DNA of 5,115 bases. Source: Candidatus Omnitrophota bacterium. Lineage in GTDB: Bacteria; Ratteibacteria; UBA8468; B48-G9; DSTR01. Position 1 is the first letter of the stretch. Each line of letters opens with the position of its first letter. The notes beneath the pieces are model-generated. The model was not told where the DNA came from, did not search any database, and worked only from the letters and a program-made list of their open reading frames with translations. A program made the translations under genes and the position numbers. The DNA lies in contig JAMWDF010000035.1 of NCBI GenBank assembly GCA_023818865.1, positions 1-5,115 of the forward strand. The letters run 5' to 3'. Below, in pieces: positions 1-5,115 of the stretch.

Positions 1-2642
1 ATATCCCAGTAGATAGTTCGCAATCCGCCTTCGCCAAATGCCCGGTGAGCAATCCAAAGAAAATAGTCTTGCTCTGTTTTATTCCAGGAGTCCCCTTCCC
101 AGTCTGGCGCAAAATAGTTGGTTACCAATTCATCTGGACTTTTCCAGCCATAGCCGTGTAGGGGTAGGGAGGTGTGAACCATGGCGCCATTGCGAGCCCC
201 AGAAGGATCAAAGGGTTGTAATTTCCTTATTCTTTCATCGGCTATCTTTTTATAACTGGCCCACATCTCGCCCCATTCGGCTGGATTTCGGGAAGGTGGA
301 GTTAACCAGTTCCAGCCGTTGACGATTTTCTCCTTGGTTTTTGGGTCTCTCACTTCTTTATGCGGTCCTTCAAAAGTCCCATCAGCTGACCAGATGGAAG
401 CCCGCCAACCTTTCACCAGGGGGCGAAACGGAGAAGCCATGTAACTGAAAATAACAGTTCTTGGTTTGTCCAGGCGAAATTTTGAACTGACTAAGTTGTT
501 TCTTAGGATAATCTCTTTACCCCTTCTTTCCACCTCATGGGCGGGAAAGTTATCCTGGGGCACCCAGCCGCGGTCATTGTCTGCCCACCAAAGAAGTCCC
601 CGCTGTTCATTGCCCAGCCAAACACACGGATAAAAATTGCCCACCAGCATTCTTGAACCTCTCCGGCCGGTGTCCAAAGTAGACCAGACTATCCCCTCTT
701 TTTCAGCTGGCAGGACCATGGTTGTCCGGGAAGCGTAATTCCCACCGGAACCAAGACAAAGAAGACATTCAACCGTTTCCTGGGAAAGGGGGAATTCCAA
801 AGAAAGTTTTCTCAGCCAGACAGGTTTATTTTCTGCGGGCTGGTAGGTTAGTTTTAAGTAGGTTAATCCGTCCTGTTCCACCCAGCCTTGACTTTTAAAA
901 ATTATTCCGGCTGCTTGAGTCTGCCCCTGAAAGGAAACGCGCCAGGGTTTCACTTCGGTAAAATTCGGAGAGCCAAGAAAAGTAAAGCGGTATTGGCGAC
1001 CGTCTAAACCGACAACAATTCTGGCTGGAGAAGCACTTATCGTTTTCCCCTGAGAGATAATCTTTTCCGGCAGCCCAATTTGATTTAGAACATAATTGCG
1101 GCCCCAAACAGAGACAATGTTCTTGCTTTTTTGCATCGGCGTAAAGGGTTTTATGACCCTTTCGGTATTCCCTAACTTTGTTTTCCACCAATCAGCAAAA
1201 ACTCTTGCTTCGTCCAGCTTGGTGAAACTAGTCTGGACAGGGCCAATGGTCCGACCATCCCGGAGACGAAGTATTCCTTGGACGATGTATTTGCCTGGAG
1301 ATAGCTGGGGTAACTGAATCAGCCGGCTAAAGTAGTAGGTTCTGGGTTCAGTAATCATTCCTTCAGCCAGTGGTTTTGTTCCCTTCTCCGGCAGGATGCG
1401 GTATTCTGCCTGGCAGACGGTATCCGGTTTATCTAAATAGTAAGTGTCAGCTTGGAAAAACAGCGTGCTTTTGGCTGGGTTGAAAGTGGCGCTTAAGGGA
1501 AAATCCTGGGTCAAAGCGCCAGCGGGTTGTAAGGCTTCCCGGGGATATTCTTGCTTCAGGTAAGAAAAGTAGCGAAATAGCAAATTGCCTTCCTGCTTGA
1601 TTTCCACCTCTATGGTAGCCAGTCTATTGCCCAGTTTGTCCCCAAAAGGCTCGTCCAGTTTCCACCAGATAGTCTGGCCTGGACCCAGGGACAGAATTTC
1701 TTTTTTCTCTAAGATTGTCTTCGGTTCTGTCTTTGTTGGCTCGGTGAGTTTTTCCTTGCCTAGATCGGTGAAGACCACAGCCAAGTGCAGATTGGCCTTT
1801 TGCTGGCCAGGATGATAAAGCCTTATTTTCATTGTCGCGCGGCCATCCAGCGGACCCGGTAAATCATCCATTAACATCTGGATAGCCGGGGTATTTTCTA
1901 CCAGGAGGCCAACCGGATAACCGCCCGGGTCAAAATAACTGGTGATGGCGGGGATTCTTGCCTGAGTCCAACCAGAATACAGATGATTAAAACCAAGCAT
2001 AAACTTCCACTGGTCTCCAGGCTGGTTTGGTTTAACGAGCTCAAAATCCTCAAGGCTGGCTGCTATCTCGCCTTCCCACCAGGCTCCACCTAAAGGAGCG
2101 GTGCCTGGCGCAGTAAGACGAACCGCCCGACGAAAACGAGGATTCCAGTTTTTGAACTGCTGACCGACTGAAATCCTCTCCATTTCTCCGTCAACCCCCA
2201 GGCAGTTAATCATGAATTTATAAGAACTGTCAGTTCTTCCTGGAGGGATATTTTTCCCCATTGGTTTGAAGTGAAATTCACAGCCATCGTCAAAAGCCGA
2301 AGCAGAGCCAGGTTCTCTTCCAGAGACCCGGGGCTTATAACCAGGTCTCACCCAGGTGCGGACTGCCCAGTAAATGTTCTCAGAGTCCCAGGCAAGGTAA
2401 TAGGTAGTTGGACGGGCGATAAGCAAAGCATTAGTACACCCACCGATACCGCTGACGGCTACTGCTTCTTTCCATTCTTCCGAATCAATGATTCCATCAA
2501 TCACTGGTGGACGAGAAATCTTAGGAACGGAAAAGAAGGGTAGTTTTTCCCTGGGTACCGGCGCTGACCAGGCAGCCAGGAGAATGCTGGCCGGCAAAAA
2601 AAGAAAACCGACCAGAATCTTGGAAGTACTTTTTTTGTCCAT
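1..2642 (-). CDS. Secreted CBM9-like module plus GH123/DUF6067-like glycoside hydrolase (C-terminus off window)
   Basis: An uninterrupted reading frame of 880 codons runs from ATG at 2642 to the left edge without a stop, so the C-terminus is missing. The start is fixed by AAGGAG six bases upstream. Residues 1 to about 26 form a Sec signal peptide: basic MDKKSTSK, hydrophobic ILVGFLFLPASILLAA, and cleavage near A24-S26. There is no lipobox cysteine, so the protein should be released to the periplasm or outside. Residues about 45-225 match a CBM9/DOMON-like carbohydrate-binding module: PPVIDGIIDSEEW at 45-57, DDGCEFHFKP at 118-127, WWEGEIAASL at 188-197 and GDQWKF at 209-214. Residues about 250-480 look like beta-rich linker domains. 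From about 490 the sequence resembles the GH123 N-terminal/DUF6067 family: PFTP near 499-502, VSVWGR 510-515, GLLWWADNDRGW 682-693 and ASPFRP 736-741. The catalytic barrel probably starts near 790 and continues off window, so no catalytic residues can be assigned. Characterised GH123 enzymes release N-acetylgalactosamine; substrate here is unproven. Confidence 0.85.
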   Translation of the reverse strand, partial: MDKKSTSKILVGFLFLPASILLAAWSAPVPREKLPFFSVPKISRPPVIDGIIDSEEWKEAVAVSGIGGCTNALLIARPTTYYLAWDSENIYWAVRTWVRPGYKPRVSGREPGSASAFDDGCEFHFKPMGKNIPPGRTDSSYKFMINCLGVDGEMERISVGQQFKNWNPRFRRAVRLTAPGTAPLGGAWWEGEIAASLEDFELVKPNQPGDQWKFMLGFNHLYSGWTQARIPAITSYFDPGGYPVGLLVENTPAIQMLMDDLPGPLDGRATMKIRLYHPGQQKANLHLAVVFTDLGKEKLTEPTKTEPKTILEKKEILSLGPGQTIWWKLDEPFGDKLGNRLATIEVEIKQEGNLLFRYFSYLKQEYPREALQPAGALTQDFPLSATFNPAKSTLFFQADTYYLDKPDTVCQAEYRILPEKGTKPLAEGMITEPRTYYFSRLIQLPQLSPGKYIVQGILRLRDGRTIGPVQTSFTKLDEARVFADWWKTKLGNTERVIKPFTPMQKSKNIVSVWGRNYVLNQIGLPEKIISQGKTISASPARIVVGLDGRQYRFTFLGSPNFTEVKPWRVSFQGQTQAAGIIFKSQGWVEQDGLTYLKLTYQPAENKPVWLRKLSLEFPLSQETVECLLCLGSGGNYASRTTMVLPAEKEGIVWSTLDTGRRGSRMLVGNFYPCVWLGNEQRGLLWWADNDRGWVPQDNFPAHEVERRGKEIILRNNLVSSKFRLDKPRTVIFSYMASPFRPLVKGWRASIWSADGTFEGPHKEVRDPKTKEKIVNGWNWLTPPSRNPAEWGEMWASYKKIADERIRKLQPFDPSGARNGAMVHTSLPLHGYGWKSPDELVTNYFAPDWEGDSWNKTEQDYFLWIAHRAFGEGGLRTIYWD

Positions 2643-2648
2643 TTTTTT

Positions 2649-2654
2649 CTCCTT
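2649..2654 (-). promoter_or_regulatory. Ribosome binding site of the leftward gene
   Basis: On the minus strand AAGGAG stands six bases before the ATG at 2642. It decides the start of the long leftward frame and places the signal peptide at the N-terminus. Confidence 0.8.
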
Positions 2655-2660
2655 GGTTGG

Positions 2661-2689
2661 TTGACACCTCAGACTATTTCTTATACACT
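2661..2689 (+). promoter_or_regulatory. Sigma70-type promoter for the lipoprotein/GH35-like operon
   Basis: A perfect -35 box TTGACA (2661-2666) is followed by a 17-base spacer and the -10 candidate TACACT (2684-2689), which keeps the conserved first, second and sixth positions of TATAAT. Transcription would start near 2696, giving a leader of about 26 bases that contains the ribosome binding site. TATACA at 2682-2687 is an alternative -10, but its spacer is only 15 bases. The location just upstream of the rightward ATG supports function; no transcript data are available. Confidence 0.65.
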
Positions 2690-2708
2690 GACAGGAAAAA
2701 ACAGTCAA
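2680..2708 (-). promoter_or_regulatory. Sigma70-type promoter for the leftward CBM9/GH123-like gene
   Basis: Read on the minus strand, TTGACT (2708-2703, five of six matches to the -35 consensus) is followed by a 17-base spacer and TATAAG (2685-2680, five of six matches to the -10 consensus). Transcription would start near 2673, leaving a leader of about 31 bases before the ATG at 2642. This is the better -10 of the two divergent promoters, and it overlaps the rightward -10 at 2684-2685. Confidence 0.7.
2689..2707. promoter_or_regulatory. Possible operator dyad TGACnG-N7-CnGTCA
   Basis: A 19-base imperfect inverted repeat has arms TGACAG (2689-2694) and CAGTCA (2702-2707). It covers the leftward promoter's -35 box and most of its spacer and lies just after the rightward -10. 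Its position would let one regulator control both genes. The arms are short, half of one arm is simply the -35 hexamer, and chance symmetry is a real alternative. No regulator gene is in the window. Confidence 0.25.
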
Positions 2709-2710
2709 CT

Positions 2711-2716
2711 GGGAGG
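2711..2716 (+). promoter_or_regulatory. Ribosome binding site of the lipoprotein gene
   Basis: GGGAGG ends five bases before the ATG at 2722. It is a strong Shine-Dalgarno sequence and supports this ATG over the TTG start of an overlapping frame at 2661. Confidence 0.85.
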
Positions 2717-2721
2717 AAAAA

Positions 2722-3543
2722 ATGAGACAGAAATGGGGCAGGCTGGGCTTAACCTTAATTTTGCTGACCGGGTGTACTACTATCCCCTCAGGTCACCCGC
2801 GTTTACCTGGAGAACCGGTAGAAGTGAAGACATATTTTTGCCGATTTACAGAAAAACCACCAGTGATTGATGGATTGTTGGACGACCCAGTCTGGAAAAA
2901 AGCCCAGGTTATTCCAGTTCGCTATGCCTGGACAAAATACCGGGGTGACCGGCCAGCTGAGTATCAACCTAATTGTCAGACTATAGTTTATGTTCTTTAT
3001 GACCGTCAGTATCTTTATGTTGGTGCTCTGGTTGATGACAAGGATGTGATTGCGGACGAAGAAGCGGCTAAAGCCAGAGCTGCCGGAAAAGAGCCATCTC
3101 TTTTGGAAACGGATGTTTTTGAGGTTTTCTTGCAGCCCTGGCCAAGTAAGCCCAACTATTTTGAACTTCACCTCAGTCCTTTGAATGTTACCTGGGATGC
3201 CCGGTATCTGGCGAGGCGATACGGTGTTTTTGCCAAAACGGTAGAATGGGAATCAGGGATGAAGACAGCAGTCAAGGTTGATGGTACCTTAAACAATCTG
3301 GATAAAGACCGGGGATACACCCTGGAGATGGCTATTCCTTTTTCTTCTTTGACTGATGAAAATAACCAGCCGGTAAAACCCGGAAAAGGTGACCGATGGA
3401 AATTCAATTTTTCGCTCTATGACTATTCCTATTACAACGATGATGGCGGGAATAACTGGGCCTGCTTTTACTACACTGCGGCTAAACTTTCCTGGCGGGA
3501 TTTCCACATGAGAGGAGATTTCCATGAACTTATCTTTGAATAA
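2722..3543 (+). CDS. CBM9-like carbohydrate-binding lipoprotein
   Basis: A complete 273-residue protein. The N-terminus is a lipoprotein signal: MRQKWGR, hydrophobic LGLTLILL, then lipobox LTGC with the lipidated cysteine at C18. After cleavage it should be anchored in an envelope membrane. After a short Pro-rich linker, nearly all the rest is one CBM9/DOMON-like module: PPVIDGLLDDPVW 46-58, strand IVYVLYDRQYLYVGALV 88-104, a charged probably helical insert at about 108-126 (EEAAKARAAGKE), ETDVFEVFLQP 129-139, YFELHLSP 146-153, GYTLEMAIPFSSL 198-210, and GDRWKFNFSLYDYS 223-236. No catalytic domain is present, so a glycan-binding or presentation role is inferred. The family name predicts carbohydrate binding, but most lone members are uncharacterised. 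The ATG at 2722 is supported by GGGAGG five bases upstream and by the good signal peptide. The gene is first in a rightward pair and overlaps the start of the glycoside hydrolase gene that follows. Confidence 0.92.
   Translation: MRQKWGRLGLTLILLTGCTTIPSGHPRLPGEPVEVKTYFCRFTEKPPVIDGLLDDPVWKKAQVIPVRYAWTKYRGDRPAEYQPNCQTIVYVLYDRQYLYVGALVDDKDVIADEEAAKARAAGKEPSLLETDVFEVFLQPWPSKPNYFELHLSPLNVTWDARYLARRYGVFAKTVEWESGMKTAVKVDGTLNNLDKDRGYTLEMAIPFSSLTDENNQPVKPGKGDRWKFNFSLYDYSYYNDDGGNNWACFYYTAAKLSWRDFHMRGDFHELIFE
3511..3517 (+). promoter_or_regulatory. Ribosome binding site of the GH35-like gene, inside the lipoprotein gene
   Basis: AGAGGAG ends six bases before the ATG at 3524 and lies within the last codons of the upstream gene. 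It allows ribosomes finishing the lipoprotein at the TAA (3541-3543) to reinitiate on the enzyme gene. Confidence 0.8.
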
Positions 3544-5115
3544 GCAGTCCTCGCCGGTTTTCATAAGGAAAGGTCTTCTGCGATACCGGGAGGTAAAAAT
3601 CCCTTTAGTTTCTGGAGAGTTTCACTACTGGCGGGTTTTACGGGAGAACTGGTCAGTTATAGCTGACCGTATCAAAGAGATGGGACTGGCTGTTGTGGCA
3701 AGTTATATCCCTTGGAATTACCATGAGCTGGCTCCCGGTCAATATGATTTTGCCGGCCAGACTAGTCCTCAACGGGACCTGGCTGGTTTCCTTGATTTGT
3801 TGAAGGAAAAAGGTCTGTTTGTTATTGTCCGGCCCGGGCCTTATATTTATGCAGAATGGCCGCAGGGCGGACCGCCAGAAAGAGCCACCAAGTATGACCG
3901 ACTTTCTCCGGAATTTTTAGCCATGGCCAAGGACTACATCAGCCACGTGGCAGAAATTTTAGTTCCCAGGCAGATTACCCGGAAGGGCAATATAATCCTG
4001 TGTCAGGCAGACAATGAGCCTTACCCGCCGGTAGAAAGTTTTGGCGAGGAAATAGGCTGTTTCAAGCAGCCTGGCCTATTTAAAGAATGGCTGAAGGCGA
4101 AATACAACGGGGATATATCCCAGTTAAACCAACTGTGGCAGTCAGAGTTTACCACTTTTGGCGAGGCCTGCTTCTATTTCCATGAGGCTTATGTTGATGT
4201 TAGATTACCCTTAGCCCAGCGGCTATTACCGGAAAGAAAATATCATCAGCGTTATGCTGACTGCTTTGAGTTTATCGGCTGGTATGCGGCGAAAATTGTG
4301 GAAACAGTGGCTGGCTGGTTAAGGGAAAAAGGGATAGAGGTGCCTATTTCGGCTAATTCCTGGTCGCCTCTTTACGCTGATTTTGGCAAATTCTGCCTGG
4401 TGGCTGATATCGCCGGGACAGATATTTACCCTGCTGCCTTCATGGAAGGTAACTACCCGACGGGTGATAACTGGCTTTATAACCTGGATATCTTGAAAAT
4501 GTCAGAAGCCAATGTGACCGATGGTAATGTTTGGTCCGCGGAATTTCAGGCTGGTATCTATCCCCTTAGAGAAGTAGGGTATTTACCGGCTAGGCACTTC
4601 TGGTTTGTCCCAGCTGCTTTGATGGCCAGGGGGCTGAAAGGTTGGAACTGGTATATGCTGGTCAACCGCGATAACTGGGTCCATTGCCCGATTAACGAAT
4701 GGGGAAGAACTAATGAGTACTTTCCTTTCCACCAGAAAGCAGTTTCCGCTTATAAAGAAATTGAACCGTGGAATTGCCAGAGTCTTTACGATGTTTGCCT
4801 ATTGGTGTACAAGCCGCATCGGGTAATAGACCCAGGAAATTTTGAGGAAGTCTTCACCACCCTGGAACAAGCTGACCTCAGTTACGCTTATTTTGACCCT
4901 AGTTCCGAGCAGGTGCCGACTTGTCCAGTGATGGTTTACAGCGGCAGTGATTGGCTGGATAGAAAAAGTTTGGAAAAAGTGGCTAAGTTTGTTCACAAAG
5001 GTGGAACGTTAATTACTTTTTCTCGTTTTCCTTTTCAAGATGAAACTGGAAGAAGAGTCACGGAATTACCCTTTCTTGAGCCTGAAGGGTCCAGACCGAC
5101 CAATCTACCGGTAAG
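3524..5115 (+). CDS. GH35-like beta-galactosidase family glycoside hydrolase (C-terminus off window)
   Basis: An open frame of 530 codons that runs off the right edge. An in-frame TGA at 3509 and GGAG six bases before the ATG fix the start at 3524. No signal peptide is seen, so a cytoplasmic enzyme is predicted. The N-terminal region is a clan GH-A TIM barrel close to GH35: SGEFHYWR 30-37, a region with ASYIPWNYHELAPGQYDF 59-76, and RPGPYIYAEWPQGGPP 103-118. The proposed acid/base is E165 in QADNEP (161-166). The proposed nucleophile is E340 in WSAEFQAG (337-344). KGWNWYMLVNRDNW at 372-385 fits the last barrel strand. Residues about 421-500 form a Rossmann-like alternating alpha/beta segment (CLLVYKP, CPVMVYSGSDW, VHKGGTLITFS), like the glutamine-amidotransferase-like domain seen in GH42 and some GH35-like enzymes. 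The likely activity is exo-release of beta-linked galactose, but GH-A relatives with other specificities cannot be excluded. It is probably cotranscribed and translationally coupled with the lipoprotein gene it overlaps. Confidence 0.88.
   Translation, partial: MNLSLNKQSSPVFIRKGLLRYREVKIPLVSGEFHYWRVLRENWSVIADRIKEMGLAVVASYIPWNYHELAPGQYDFAGQTSPQRDLAGFLDLLKEKGLFVIVRPGPYIYAEWPQGGPPERATKYDRLSPEFLAMAKDYISHVAEILVPRQITRKGNIILCQADNEPYPPVESFGEEIGCFKQPGLFKEWLKAKYNGDISQLNQLWQSEFTTFGEACFYFHEAYVDVRLPLAQRLLPERKYHQRYADCFEFIGWYAAKIVETVAGWLREKGIEVPISANSWSPLYADFGKFCLVADIAGTDIYPAAFMEGNYPTGDNWLYNLDILKMSEANVTDGNVWSAEFQAGIYPLREVGYLPARHFWFVPAALMARGLKGWNWYMLVNRDNWVHCPINEWGRTNEYFPFHQKAVSAYKEIEPWNCQSLYDVCLLVYKPHRVIDPGNFEEVFTTLEQADLSYAYFDPSSEQVPTCPVMVYSGSDWLDRKSLEKVAKFVHKGGTLITFSRFPFQDETGRRVTELPFLEPEGSRPTNLPV

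Noticed and set aside
38..2543. Several rightward open frames of 73-94 codons (38-322, 1096-1317, 1585-1815, 2271-2543) and one leftward frame (895-1191)
   Set aside because: All lie inside the 880-codon leftward gene, lack good ribosome binding sites and coherent protein features, and are antisense or out-of-frame shadows.
2631..2648. T-runs at 2631-2636 and 2642-2648 as a possible terminator
   Set aside because: There is no GC-rich hairpin before them. On the minus strand they are the Lys codons after the ATG and the A-rich spacer between ribosome binding site and ATG.
2661..2870. A 69-codon rightward frame beginning with TTG at 2661
   Set aside because: Its start is the -35 box of the promoter, it has no ribosome binding site, and it overlaps the well-supported lipoprotein gene in another frame.
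2803..3564. Leftward frames at 2803-3171, 3168-3407 and 3289-3564
   Set aside because: They are antisense to the complete lipoprotein gene, which has a lipobox and family motifs, so they are chance open frames.
4799..4996. Leftward 65-codon frame
   Set aside because: It lies antisense to the continuous GH35-like reading frame and shows no recognisable features.
1..5115. tRNA, rRNA, CRISPR array, insertion sequence or riboswitch
   Set aside because: No repeated spacer pattern, terminal inverted repeats, transposase motifs or RNA gene signatures were seen. The only noncoding stretch is 79 bases and is accounted for by promoters and ribosome binding sites.

Overview
The window holds parts of three protein-coding genes around one compact divergent promoter region. 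It looks like a carbohydrate-degradation locus. Gene 1 runs leftward from 2642 and leaves the window at its left edge. It encodes a secreted multidomain protein with an N-terminal family-9-type carbohydrate-binding (CBM9/DOMON-like) module and a region resembling the N-terminal part of GH123/DUF6067 glycoside hydrolases. Gene 2 (2722-3543, rightward, complete) encodes a lipoprotein that is essentially one CBM9-like module. Gene 3 (3524 to beyond 5115, rightward) encodes a cytoplasm-type glycoside hydrolase of clan GH-A, closest to GH35 beta-galactosidases. It overlaps the end of gene 2 by 20 bases.

The 79-base gap between genes 1 and 2 carries a good sigma70-type promoter on each strand. The two -10 hexamers share bases and the -35 boxes lie symmetrically outside them, so polymerase binding on one strand should exclude the other. 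A TGAC/GTCA dyad lies in the same stretch. Each gene has a clear AGGAG-type ribosome binding site 5-6 bases before its ATG.

The organism is a bacterium with moderate GC (mid to high 40s per cent by eye), sigma70-like promoters, Shine-Dalgarno initiation and lipoprotein export. DUF6067/GH123-like proteins joined to CBM9 modules, and lone CBM9 lipoproteins beside GH35-like enzymes, are familiar from Planctomycetes, Verrucomicrobia, Lentisphaerae and many uncultured candidate phyla. The sequence alone does not identify the phylum.

A reasonable working model, which is inference, is as follows. The secreted gene 1 product and the anchored gene 2 lipoprotein bind and attack a complex glycan outside the cell or in the envelope. 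The gene 3 enzyme, which has no signal peptide, then trims imported galactose-type oligosaccharides inside. Nothing in the window is an RNA gene, mobile element, CRISPR array or terminator. Apart from the promoter gap the window is entirely coding.
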